From positions 496,001 through 560,000 of the forward strand of contig JABYQQ010000015.1 of NCBI GenBank assembly GCA_022605405.1: 64,000 nucleotides of DNA, read 5' to 3'. The position numbers were made by a program, and so were the translations under genes. The notes under the pieces were generated by a model. That model had not been told where the DNA came from and made no database searches. It worked only from the letters and a program-made list of their open reading frames with translations. Positions 12,059-23,343 of the stretch are shown here, one piece after another (within the stretch, counting starts at the first letter, position 1; each line of letters begins with the position of its first letter). This stretch comes from Earliella scabrosa (lineage: Eukaryota > Basidiomycota > Agaricomycetes > Polyporales > Polyporaceae).

Positions 12059-12223
12059 ACGGGCGTGGATTGGGTCATGGTGGTACATGGATGTAGAGTG
12101 GTACACAACCGGATAGAGCTAGAACAGAACACAAGAGCTGATATACACATACTCGGGGATAACGGGATCGCGGTAACATTGACAATGTGGTCCGCAGTTG
12201 AGTGGGATCTGTGGACTATGGTC

Positions 12224-13286
12224 TCACGGGTAAGCCACTCCGGCTGCTTTCATGAGGTCATCAACCTCGACATCTATCGGGGGTATTATTAGTACGCGCA
12301 TCCGGAAGTTGACAAACAGAGCGGACGTACGGTCCTCGGTGTGTCTCATGCGAGAGGCGAAAGTACAGGTCTCGCCTGCGGTGTAGTCGATCAATGTCAC
12401 CAACCCACAGCTCCCGGACTTATACGCATACCAGGTCCAAAGATGAACTCCCCGCCGTTCTGGCTGATATTGCCCTGCTTGCCAATCAACGTCGGAGTCT
12501 TGGATGCCGTCTGAGGTAGTCGTTAGTAAACCACGTTCCACCATGTCCGGACCGAAGGCTGTGCGACATAAGCAGTACTCGTTACGCACCCAGATGCTCT
12601 TCACGACGTTTCCGATGTAGCTTCTGCCAAGATAGCTGCGCTTCTCTTGACCGGCTGGTGTCATCTCGAGAGACTCCACCATGCCAAAGGTTGTGTAGAG
12701 CGCCCGCGATGGGTCGGCGAACATGGAACCCTGGAAGTCCGTGTTCTCTGCGGGTGGATGTACATGTATCATGTCGCGGTTCGACAGATGCACCTCGCGT
12801 CTACTCACTGCAGTAGCTGTTGATCACTTTCCAGTCGCCGCATCCGATGACCACGAGGCGGATGTTAGCCTGTTCCAATGCGTCCTTGCGCACGGAGGCG
12901 AGGTGCATCACATATTGCTATTGTGAATACGGGCAGGCGTGTGAGCACCGTGGAAACGAGACGAGGACACAAGTCGCACTTGGCAGCTCTACGGCGCAGA
13001 CAACGCGGTGAGTCGTGGCGCAGCGGTCGACAGGCATGTATAGACATACCCCGCAAAAGAAGTGGCCTGTGCAGGGAAAACAGAGCGGAAGCGGGTCAGT
13101 GAATGATCGAACCTGAGGCTAAGCGCCCCGAAGGACTAGGAATGTACGGATGAAGACGACTATGGTTTTCTGGTCGCGGAAGAGGCTTCCGAACGAGAGC
13201 TGGTTGCCTTCTGCGTCGAAGACGTTGAGCGCGGCGGCCTTTGCGACCGTCGCCTGGTCTGGGAGGGCGGTGTGGGCGGAGGCCAT
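12224..13286 (-). CDS. PRXL2 / AhpC-TSA-2 thioredoxin-fold protein
   Basis: Peroxiredoxin-like thioredoxin-fold protein of the PRXL2/AAED1 family, a presumed thiol antioxidant. Exons in order: 13286-13148, micro-exon 13066-13050 (17 nt), micro-exon 12988-12980 (9 nt), 12917-12809, 12747-12590, then three more down to the stop at 12224. Spliced, they give ...VVFIRHFFCGSCQQYVMHLASV, with the CxxC active site built from both micro-exons. Then follow IRLVVIGCGDWKVINSYC, TDFQGSMFADPSRALY, the C-terminal GNISQNGGEFIFGPG and VEVDDLMKAAGVAYP. The order and motifs match the family. The cellular compartment is unknown, and no signal peptide is seen. It ends tail to tail with the phosphatase gene and starts head to head with VCX1. 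Confidence 0.85.
12980..12988 (-). other. 9-nt micro-exon carrying the second Cys of CxxC
   Basis: The nonamer encodes Ser-Cys-Gln. It is preceded by a TAG acceptor and followed by a GTGCGA donor, between introns of 61 and 62 bp. Without it the protein would lack the second cysteine of the CGSC motif and three conserved positions before QYV. Confidence 0.65.
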
Positions 13287-13502
13287 GGCGGCGGATGGAG
13301 GGACGAGTGGAATTCTGCACGGAAGGAGGTGACGGTGCTGACGTAATCGAGGCTGTACGGTCGCGGCTAAGATTGGGGATGGAGTAGCGTCGCGCGAGCC
13401 ACTGCTGCATCCTCCTCTACAAAAGGGACGCCTCCCAGCGCCGCGTCCGCCCACGCTCTCTCCTCTCCTTCCCCTCTTCTTGCCACTCCGCCCCGCCTCG
13501 CG
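13287..13502. promoter_or_regulatory. Divergent promoter region PRXL2 / VCX1
   Basis: 216 bp separate the start codons. The stretch just before the VCX1 ATG is pyrimidine-rich (C and T runs at about 13455-13500), as often seen at fungal transcription starts. Confidence 0.45.
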
Positions 13503-15852
13503 ATGCCCACCGTCACAGACCGCACCCCGCTGCTCGAAAACGGAAATGGCGCCCAGCCCCCGAAGCCGTTCTTCGCGCGTCTCGCCGACTCGCTCGCCGC
13601 GGACGGCCAGCCCTCTTGGCTACAGTCATACAAGTTCTTCCTCTTCGGCTCGTATCTCAACATTCTCCTTGTCTTTGTCCCTCTCAGCTTCATCTCGCAC
13701 CACCTCGACTGGGATGCCGCGCTCAGGTTCTCGTTCAGCTTCGTGGCAATTATGCCCCTCGCCGCTGTACGTCACGCTCGCCAATTGTGGTTTCGCTCAT
13801 GGTTAACGCGACGCGCCCCGCGCGCCCGCCCATAGCTCCTCGGAACGGCAACAGAGCAGCTCTCCCTCGAGCTCGGTCAGACCCTCTCGGGCTTGCTCAA
13901 CGCGTCGTTTGGAAACGCGGTAGAGATCATTGTCGGTGTGGCGGCGCTTCTCCAAGGTTCGTAGCGTCTTCGCACCAACCCCTATCTCCCCCGTCCTCAC
14001 AATGAATATGCAGGAGAGCTCCGTATCGTGCAGACCTCAGTGAGTCCGACGTACCTGCACAACATGCGCTAAGGTCTGACTGCGCCACAGTTGCTTGGCT
14101 CTATCTTGTCCAACATCCTCCTGGTATTGGGCTGTTCGTTCCTCGCAGGTACGCGACCTGTGCTTCTTATCAGCATGCACAAAGCGGTTTGGCTCACTTC
14201 GCGCGTGAAGGCGGTCTTAAGTACACCGAGAGCAACTTCCAAGTCACCGCTGCACAAGCGTGAGTTTTCCGGCTTACCACGCTGCACTGCCCGCACACTA
14301 ACGCTTTCCGATGGAACGTCTAGGTCGAGCTCGGTACGTGTCGTAACATTGTCTCCTCCGCCCCGCCCTGGCCTCGTGTTCCTCGCGCCACATGACGCGT
14401 AAATCGAACGTGCTTTACTGACGACACCCCTCGCAGCTCATGACCCTCGCATGCATTAGTACGTCGCACTGCCTCGAACTTTGTTGTCGACATGCGGAGC
14501 TGACGTCCGATTATCTTATTCTATCGTCGTCCTATCGACCCATCGTCCTATCACAATTCTCGCGCGCTGCTTCGTGGCGGCTTTCCGAACTTCTTGTGGT
14601 CTATTGTGGTCTCGTCATGAAAAGCTCTCGTAATTCCTGCCGCATACCACAGCGCCAAGTCGCACTCTGGCGGCATGGACAACGATTCGCCCGTTAATGG
14701 GACAATCATTACCGCCATTGACTCGCGCATGAAGGTGGAATTGGGTTTGGACAGCCTCGATGCGGATTCCATTCACGGCCTGAAGATAATTTCGCGAGGA
14801 ACCGCCATCCTCCTCTTGTTCGTCTACTTGGCCTACCTCTACTTCCAGGTATGCACTCCAGTAGCGCTCTTTGGTATGCGTTGGCATGGCCTGGCTGATC
14901 ACGACTGCGCGCACACATCTAGCTTAAGTCACATGCGTACTTGTACGTCGCAGAGCAGAACGATGACGAGGAAGAGGAACACCAAGAGATGAACACTTAT
15001 GCTGCGGGCTCTGCGTACGTGCCTCGCGACTGCTACGCATGGCGTCTGAGACTGAACTTTGTGTCGTGAAGATTGCTCCTGGTGACAATCGTGACATCCT
15101 TCTGTGCTGATTACTGTGAGTGGTCAGATCGGTCGTCCTCCGTCAGACTTCTGACGTTGTCACCCAGTGGTCGCGTCCATCGAGGAGACTGCGGAGCGGT
15201 ACCACATTCCGAAGCCGTTCATCGGTCTCATTCTTCTGCCACTTGTGGTGCGTACTTGACGTCGAGGTTGCTTGACAGTTATCACGGTGAACTCACGACG
15301 ACACGACACTTGCAGGCTAACGCCGCCGAGCATGTCACGTCCGTGTGGATGGCAATGAAGAACAAGATGGAGCTCACGATCGGCATTTGCGTCGGTAGCT
15401 CGATTGTAAGCGCCCCATCATCTCCACCACATTCGATGAAATATGCTCATCACGTCCAATTCTCAGCAAATTGCAGCGTTTGTTGTGCCGTTGCTGGTGA
15501 TCATTGGATGGATCACCGGCCATGACCTGACCCTCTTCTTCGCCGACTTTGAGGTACGTTCTGAGCGTCCACCTCATTGCCCCGCAGCCGCTCACCGAGC
15601 TTGTGTAGACTCTGACACTTTTCGTGTCGGTGCTCCTCGTTAACCTGCTCATCCAGTATGTTTCCCTCGTCATGCATAGCATGAAAGCATACACTTACAT
15701 GCTCCTCCCAGGGACGGCAAGTCGAACTATATGGAAGGTCTCATGTTGGTCACACTCTACCTTGTCATCGCTCTTGCTTGTGCGTCCTTCTCGCTCTCGT
15801 CATCGCATGTTCACTCATTAACGTCCCGCGATTTGCAGTCTGGGTCTCATAA
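13503..15852 (+). CDS. VCX1: Vacuolar Ca2+/H+ exchanger (CaCA/CAX family, Vcx1-like)
   Basis: Proton-driven calcium transporter of the vacuolar membrane. At least ten exons join to a polytopic protein. Cytosolic N-terminus MPTVTDRTPLLE; then first membrane helices FLFGSYLNILLVFVPLSF; alpha-1 repeat LLGTATEQLSLELGQTLSG with NASFGNAVEIIVGVAALLQ; LLGSILSNILLVLGCSFLAG; FQVTAAQASSSLMTLACI; an acidic loop with runs of D and E near 14965; HIPKPFIGLILLPLV; alpha-2 repeat ANAAEHVTSVWMA with ELTIGICVGSS; GWITGHDLTLFFADFE; and GLMLVTLYLVIALAFWVS. The GNAVE and NAAEH glutamates are the known cation-binding positions. A 10-nt micro-exon (14324-14333) supplies the SSS of the conserved SSSLMTLACI. The stop at 15850-15852 follows a last intron, leaving a very short final exon. 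Confidence 0.9.
14324..14333 (+). other. 10-nt micro-exon in VCX1
   Basis: GTCGAGCTCG lies between a TAG acceptor and a GTACGT donor, with introns of 64 bp (14260-14323) and 103 bp (14334-14436). It joins ...VTAAQ(A) to LMTLACI in frame and gives the conserved serines seen in CAX proteins. Confidence 0.65.
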
Positions 15853-17127
15853 CACACCACCCGCATCCACCTACCCGCAAATTCCGCCGCGACACCCCCG
15901 TTCCTGCGCAGGAAGCATCAGACCGAAGATGTCCCCCTGCCCCTCCCACATTCAGATATATCCCCTTTTCTTGGTTATGTCCATGTAGATAATCATATGC
16001 GCGCGCCACTCCCACCCCAGTCCCTCCCTCTCCGGACGCTTACCACCCATCCTCTGCTCCCTGCTGATCTATCCGCTTACCTGCTCCCATCTACCCCCCA
16101 CACACGCACTCTACTGTACTCACCCCGTACCTCGAGGGAGGGTCGACGGTCGACTGCGGTCCTAACGTTAGCGCGCCGGCTCCTTCCTGGTCGTTCGGCT
16201 TAACTATGTAATCGTACCTCGCTCGCCGTCTGCTCGCTGCTTAGTACTCCGTAGGTCCTTTGGCTGTTTGGGCTGCTCCTGGCTGCTTTCTGCTGCTCTG
16301 GATGTTGTTGCGAATCGATGTGCGTTCACTTCCATGGGTGATGCCTGTGTTGCCGACCCTGCGGTTGAGCAAGCTTTCGGTAGTGGGTCTTATACGCCTT
16401 GGAGAGGCACCGCGCATAGAGACGGACACTTCTGTTCCTGTATTCAGATTGTACATGACACGACAATAACCCATTATTAGTCCGTACAGACCCATCTCTA
16501 TAACGACAAGACGTAGAAAGGAAGCTGCGAACGCGAACGCGAACACAAGTGGCGGCGGCTGCGGCCCGGAAGCGGCGCGCGAGGACCGGCTGGATTGTTG
16601 AGCAGAAGAGGCAAAGGGAAACGGACAAGGCTACACGTTGATTGAGGTTGACTAGTGACTGACCATAGTGAGAGGGTTGATACGCCCGAAGTCCCGCGGC
16701 GAGGCGTGCAAGTCCATCTGCATTCGGATACCAATTGTGGATGCGCCACCCTGTCCATGGCTCGCGCGTCTAGCGCGAGCTAACGGAGGAGGGGGAGAGG
16801 AAAGGAGAATGTGAGAGAGCCAACTCGAGTCTCGACGCCCCCATGTTCGCACAATCGAACAGCCGCATTGTATTCCATCCAACGCGCAACGCGACGCCCC
16901 AATTTTGCCCGTATTAAAACACACACCGATGGAAGCAGACGACCCCCCTATTTCACCTGGCTACAAAATGCGATGCTGGATGTGATGTTTGTCGAGTTGT
17001 GATGGGAATGTGTATGCGCGATGGTCCGAGAGCCGAGAGGGGACGGGACAGAGGGCGAGGGGCGGAAGGGTGGAGGTGCAGTGCGTTTTGGAGAGCGAAA
17101 ACGGTGTGGTGGTTGATGGCTGTGGCT
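15853..17127. other. Gap between VCX1 and DOA1
   Basis: 1.27 kb between two convergent genes. It probably holds two 3' UTRs. The only gene-like signal is the weak minus-strand candidate at 16353-16760, listed separately. The part at 15990-16200 is unusually C- and T-rich on the plus strand. Confidence 0.45.
16353..16760 (-). CDS. Possible small two-exon gene, unrecognised
   Basis: A plausible intron with donor ATG|GTCAGT (around 16670) and acceptor CAATCCAG (around 16600) joins a stretch ending MDLHASPRDFGRINPLTM to PVLARRFRAAAAAT and a basic tail. The start codon is unclear, no domain is recognised and codon use is not telling. It may be non-coding 3' UTR sequence of a neighbour. Coordinates are approximate. 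Confidence 0.15.
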
Positions 17128-20100
17128 TTAAAGGAGCGCGGCGACCTCCTTCGACACGTCCCGGATACGCTGCTCCGCGAATGTTGACGGGAGTGATGAC
17201 AGGGCCCGACGAGCTGCACTGGCCTGGTCGGCGCTCAGAGGCCGTGACTGTTCTTTGGCAGCGTAGACCTGCAGAAGTGGAAGGAGGATGAGCACTCTGA
17301 GCATGAATGACCAGAGAAGCATCGCACGATGTCACCGAGAGCAACCAAGGCACGGTACGCTGCTTCGGCTTCCGTCTTCTCCGACTGCAGGATCTGTCGC
17401 TCAAAGTGAGCGGGGAAGCCAGATGAATACGAAGGTATTTCATACCTCCAGAACCAAAGCGACGAGTTTGTCTCGTACGTTCGGTTCGAGCGGGTCCTTG
17501 AGGCCAGAACAAGCGACGCTGGACCGAACTCATCAGCCACATGCGGTTAAAATGATGAGGGCACACGTACTTGAACATGATAGTCGCCAGAGACACGCGC
17601 AGTGAGTTGCCCAGGACCGTGTACGGCGCGCCGCCGAGCGTGTCCAGGATCTGTTCAGCAGAGATGTAGTCACAAGACCGAACCGGGAGACAAACAGTCC
17701 CATACCTCTGACACCCACGCGCCGCCATCCGCCAGTGTTGCCCCGTCTTGGAAGACGTTCGCAAGCGAGCGGAGGAGGAAAAGCAGGTTCGTCTCGCGCG
17801 ATTTTGGAAGCGGCGATGCCCATGGCTCGTTCCAACTCGCGCCGTTGAACACCGCGGTGAAGAATTTTGAGCGGAGGGCGGGGTCGGCGTAAGCTGTGGG
17901 GCAGAAGGCTACTACGAGGCGACTAAGGTCCATGACTGTATACATGGAATTTGGTGAGTCCGTAGTATATGCGCTATATAGCGACACGTACGAGGGAAGA
18001 GTTGTGACTGCGGCCACCGTTCTAGGAGTTGGATGATAGCATCGATATGGTTGCTTGTCAGTTTCTTCGATGGGGGATCTAACGGGTGAGACACGGCTTG
18101 AGTGAGGTATGTGAACGTCTCTTCTATCATGCTGAGTTCTTGAGGGTACATCGCCAGGTAGGCTGTAGACTGCACCCGCCCTAGTGTTAGCGAGCATTCG
18201 CACGAAGCGGTACACACAACGCACGATCTCGTTCCGCAGAGCCTGGTCAAACTGATACAACTTTGCTTGCATCGCAGAGACATGGGCTTGTCGGAAGGAT
18301 AGTGGTGTTCGCTGCAGTTTGGTGAGACTCGCACCCAGCACGCCTCTACAAGGACCTTACCACTGGGATCACATTAGCCAGGGGCGCAAGGGCTGGCTGT
18401 GGTGGTGATGCCGGCGAAGTTGCGCTGCTAGAGTAGCGGGATCCTCCGCTCCATGGGTCACCTCCACTAGGCGCAGCAGGCGGTGGTGTTGCTACTGCCG
18501 GTGAGCCACGGTATCGTGATGCACCTGGAGGATCCGAATTAGTCGGCCATTGTCTTCAAGTTCTTCGACAAAACATACCTGTGAAGGGATCCATAAATTC
18601 TGAACCACCCCCGCCCGAGGGCGTTTGTGCTGCCTGGTATCGGGAGGCGCCTACACGAGGATGAGTGTCAAATGAGATGTATGCGTGATAAAGTGCCTAG
18701 GCAGACTTACCCGTGTATGGGTCAACGTACTGGTTGTTGCCACCGCCAATGTTCACGCCAGCCGTGTTCTTCTCAATGAACCGCACGACTTCATCCAGGT
18801 AGCTCAGCGGCAGGTCGTTGTTCTGGAGGAATCGCTGGGCAGCAGTGTACGGGTTCTCTAGATGGTTTATGAATATATGCGGCTGAAGGTGATCGTTTAG
18901 CAAGAGAAGTCCACGTACCGCTGACGTTGTACGGCAGTTTGAGAGGCGGAGCGCCCTCCTGAACGTCGACGTCGAAGACATAGTCGTACTCCCTACCCTC
19001 GTAGAGCTGTTTTCGACCAGAGCCGACGGCGTCAACAACGTCGCCGATCTTCTGCCAGCTGGACGTCGCACTGTCCCACTGTCACGGCGCTGTGTGTTCA
19101 TCTAACAGCTTCGACAACGAATGAATCGGAGAACGGACCTGATGTGCTTCGACGTTCTCTCCCCGCCTGATCATCTTGACCTCCCCAGGCTTCTTTCCTG
19201 GACGATCGTTAGCGTGAGGCACGCGACCCACCAGTACCGTCCACCCGACGCACCTGGCTGCGTCAACGCTTCAGGCCCTGGCAGATCGGACTTCTTCACG
19301 TCTCCGACCTGCTGTGCCGGAAGCGCTTGCGCGGCGACGAGGTCGTCGTAACCTTTCAGCTGCTCCGCTGGTGCCCACCGCTCCTCCTCGGTGCTGAACA
19401 CGCGCACGATGCCGTCACTGCATCCGGTCACGATATCACCATTGGGCATCGTGGAGACAGCCCAGACCGAGATGGCCGGGTGCACTAATGTCTGCGCGCA
19501 CTCTCCATCTGTGCTCCCGCGCGTTAGTGATCGGCCAGACTGATCACTTGTGGGAAGAGCCGGACTTACCTCGCCAAATGCGGACTGTCCGATCTTCGCC
19601 GCCTGATACGATGTCGCCGTTTGGGAGGACAGAGAGGCTGTAGACGAAAGACGTGTGCCCGGAGAGCGTATAGACGCAGTCCCCTTCCATGGTCCAGATG
19701 CGGATTTCGCTGGCGGACACGCGTCGGGGGTCTAGGCTGATGCATGGGAAGCGCAGCGGGAGCACTCACCTGTCATTTGAGCACGAGGCGAAACCAATGT
19801 CAGTGATCAGGGCTAGAGCCCGGACAGCCTGCGTGTGACCCGGGTAAGTGCGGACGTTCTTGTGTTGCTTCCACAGCTTGATAGTGTTGTCCGCAGAACC
19901 TGCGCTCGTTCTCCCGTCAAGGTTACGCGTGCAGGGAAGGTGGAACGGCAACCGACCAGTCAGAAATTGCGCCGAATCGATGGCCAAGACGGTCCAGACG
20001 GACTGCTGGTGGCCGACGAGGTCGTACAGCAGCTGGAAGTCCTTCCATACCTTTGCCGTCCTTGGGGCGATGGTGAACAATGTGCGATACGCCGACGGGG

Positions 20101-20613
20101 AGTGCTACTCACTTGTCCCAAGAGCCCGAGATGATGGTGCCGTCTTCGGCGGTATGGAGCGCACAGACGTTGTCTGTGTGTCCGAGGAGGGAGAAGTTGG
20201 GTTCTCCGTTGGTGGTAGGGAGCGCGAAGATATTGATAACCGTATCTTGACCTCCCGTGACCGCGTAGCCTGCGCCTCCCGCTTAGCCCGGAACCGGGAG
20301 GGCCGCGCGTACCATCGCGGGACAAACGAGACAACTCACCTTCTGGAGCACCGGGCGCGGGTGGAAGGTACGCCACTGCGTTCACGAAACGGGAGCCGGC
20401 ACGGAGGGTGGATGCTTGGGCGAATGCGGGGCCGTTAGTCCTGGTCCATGAGATCGCGGTGGTATCGCGAGAGGCGGAGAGGATGAGATCGTTTGTCGGG
20501 GAGGCGACCGCCCTAACCTAGGGTTTGTGAGCGTTGGGGTGAGCAGATGGAGGGTGCAGGGGACGCACATCGGAGGAGTGCGCGGACAACGAGGCCGACA
20601 GTTTGTACGGCAT
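17128..20613 (-). CDS. DOA1: Doa1/Ufd3/PLAA ubiquitin-binding Cdc48 cofactor
   Basis: WD40-PFU-PUL protein that links ubiquitin and Cdc48/p97, acting in ubiquitin homeostasis and mitochondrial or endosomal protein turnover. The start is MPYKLSASLSAHSSDV at 20613. WD repeats run from there to about 19170; seen examples are SADNTIKLWKQHKNVRTYPG, the repeat ending VYSLSVLPNGDIVSGGEDRT and the repeat with GDIVTGCSDGIVRVFS. The PFU domain follows at about 19070-18700 (GREYDYVFDVDVQEGAPPLK, then NPYTAAQRFLQNNDLPLSYL). A Gly/Pro/Ser linker separates it from the C-terminal PUL domain, seen in pieces between 18340 and 17128 (DLSRLVVAFCPTAYADP, RETNLLFLLRSLANVFQDG, LGNSLRVSLATIMFKYV). It ends ...IRDVSKEVAALL. 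Many short introns; the borders around 18360-18690 are the least certain. Confidence 0.88.
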
Positions 20614-23343
20614 GGCGGGGGGCGGTCGGGGGTCGTGCAGAGATCGTGAAGGAGAGAGAGAGAGTCTGGGCGTCGGGTCGGAAAGATGACTATGCGCAGG
20701 AGCGAGGCAGGAGCGCGAAGTGGAATTGAGGCGCAGCGAACCCCGTCGAGCCTCGAACTTTCGACAGATTCGATAACCGACCACGCTCAGCTCCAACTTC
20801 GCAGCCTGGGCCAGCCCCCGCCGACTCGGTCGTCTTTCCTCCTCGTCTGTCGCCCTCCTCCCGCGATCGACGCGTCCCCCTCGCCAACGCGCCGTACAGC
20901 GCACATAGCTACCCGCGACGCCCTCTGCGCAGCCAGACCGAGACAGCCCGCTGCCACTGCATGCACCGTCCCCAGCAGCCTCCAATCAGTGGGAAGATCG
21001 GCACATCCCTCGTCCGCCATTGGCCCGTGTCACGCGGCAAGTATAAAACACCAATTGTATTCCCTGCACGAGATCCATCGACAGCAGAACGAAAAATGTA
21101 CACCACACTAACGAGCCCCAATTACGTGGACGGCGCAACCAGGGAGATACGGAGGCGCATACTATGCCATTGCTCCAGTTACTTCATCTCCTGCGAGGGC
21201 CTCACGATGCAGTTCGCCGACCGTGGAGCTGCGAGGCCGACAACTTGCCAAATCATGAGGGGATAAAGACCGGCGATAATCTTCCGCGCGCCCTATATTC
21301 GGCCGCATTTAGGGCAGGCCCTTCCCCCAAGCGAAGATCCCACACCCAGATCCAAGTGGAGCTCCAATCTTGTGTAAACGTCGTCCCAACACACCGGCAA
21401 ACATCGCGATAACCAACAAATCCGTGCGCTCTGATCTCCTGCGCCCCCGCCGCCCCGACTGCGCCAGCACACTACCCGGCAGCCACGAGGCCTGCGCGTG
21501 GGGGGGCCCCGACGCACATCATCCCGGCAGTTTCACTCTGATCTGAGGCCAGAAACGCGCTCGGACGCTCTCACCTCCCGCTCCAACACCCCATTACTTC
21601 ACTCGCGACGAGGGGCCCCGTCGCGCCCCGCCTCTCCCCCTTCCATAAACTCACGCGGACCTCACGAAGATATGGATATATTCTTTCGCCACATGCGCTC
21701 CTCCGCCCATCTGAGGGCCCGGAACCAAGGAGACAGCCTCAAGAACCCACATATCCACATCCGCGCGCGCACGTAGACACGTCGGCTGTCCTAGACCCCA
21801 TCTCGCGGAGCCTGAGCTTCATCGAAACGCCTCCCCGTCCGCTCGATCGTGTTAAAATGAATTCTGTGCCTGGGGAGTGATGCCAGCACTAGTGCGCCCC
21901 GATGCTCCAGCTCAACATGGACTAACATGGACCGCATGGCGCGGCCTTCCTGTCCACTCACATCCGAGAACGGCACAAGAGAGCTGTCGCGTCCCGCTCA
22001 GGAACAGAACGCAGCTTCCTCGCTACCAGGCAACGGCCGTTCATCCATTCGACGCACAAGGGGACGCCTTCTGCTGCGCGAAGGGTGGATGCCCAGGCAT
22101 CAGACGCAAGCCGCACAAGCCGCCTCGGACACACTGGCACGACCGAAGGCGTCCCAACGTGAGTGCTTGACTGCGAATGTCGAGCCTCGCCCGGCGACGA
22201 CCCGTGGCTCGCTCGCCACGGCCTTCCCGCCGGTTCTGAGCGTTAGAACGCCGGAACTCCGCTCGCCACGGGACACGCTCCCCCGCAGATTCCTGTACGT
22301 ACACCGAGTTGCGCCTTCCTTGGACCTCGGTACCCATCGTCCACGCGGGCTCTCTCCACCTGCCCGTGGCCCCTCCGATTTCTCACGCACCAAGCGACGG
22401 AGTCCATGAACTCAAAGGAGGCAGTATACGGTACTCCTCACTAGCCACGCGCACGGCCGACCGGGAACCGCTGCAGGTCGGTAGACGTAATATGCTCCCT
22501 ACGATTGCGTGGAACTCTAGCACATCTTTGGAGTCGACCATTACGGGCCGCTCTCGCAGTCATACTCATAAAACACCCGCGTCTGAGACCGCTTCCATTC
22601 GAACGAGGGAGCTATCCCTCCGTTCCTGCGTATAGTACGACGCCATCCGCTCGGGTGTGCGCCGGCGTCCAGGGGCAAGGAGCCTCTCTTCAGAAGCCCA
22701 GATGACATAGGGCGACTATATCCGGTGCGGTGAGTGATAGCATCGTGGAATGTCTCTATTATTAATGGTATCTTCGTGCCACATGTCGGTGAAAAACAAC
22801 CTTGCTGTGTCACCGATACCTTGAGAAAACCCTGTCGCCTTGCGCACATGTGCTCATGTCAGAGGTGCTTCCATTGCCGCAACTTCCCGCCGACCGCGCC
22901 GCTAACAAGCGGGCAGCGATCGCTGGAATATGATTGGTGAGGGTGAACGCCCTTCTCAGGTTCTAGGAATCTGCGGAACGAAAAAGGCACATCGGAGTTT
23001 GGAACACACTTTTGTCATCTGCACACCATCCGCCGTAAGCTCAATAGAAAGGTCTGTCTAAGTTGTAGCTGGCGTTCCAGACAGGGCCTCGGCCTTCCTT
23101 TGGCTGTCACTGATGGAGCGCCAGAATTCATCAATTGTAGACGTACTACGCGGTACATACAAAACAGGCATATTTGGAGTACCAGCAGAGACACGCTCTC
23201 GAGACAGCAGCAAGACAGCAGAAAGCATCCGGGGCTAGCAAGAAGATACGGCGCTCCAGAATCCGGCCGGAGACAGGGACAGACGAGCAGACAGCGCAGA
23301 ATTCCGACGGCGAGAGGCGAGGCCTTCGGCGACACTATTGGGG
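20614..23343. other. 2.7 kb region without a supported gene
   Basis: It lies between the DOA1 start and the HOP1 stop. The left 200 bp should contain the DOA1 promoter. A TATA-like GTATAAAA at about 21040 lies some 50 bp before an ATG at 21095, but the frame behind it (57 codons) shows nothing known. Open frames of 90-160 codons at 21498-22409 look like chance in GC-rich DNA. A pair of inverted and direct repeats sits at 22201-22271. Confidence 0.4.
22201..22271. repeat. Nested hairpins and 11-nt direct repeat
   Basis: CCGTGGC (22202-22208) is complementary to GCCACGG (22215-22221) with a 6-nt loop. CCGGTTCT (from 22230) is nearly complementary to AGAACGCCGG (22245-22254). GCTCGCCACGG occurs at 22211-22221 and again at 22261-22271. 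The function is unknown. Confidence 0.4.

Noticed and set aside
21037..21265. TATA-like box followed by a 57-codon frame from 21095
   Set aside because: The predicted peptide shows nothing recognisable and no good continuation by splicing was found.
21498..22409. Plus-strand frames of 92 and 160 codons
   Set aside because: Low-complexity Arg/Pro/Ser composition typical of chance frames in GC-rich DNA; no domain.
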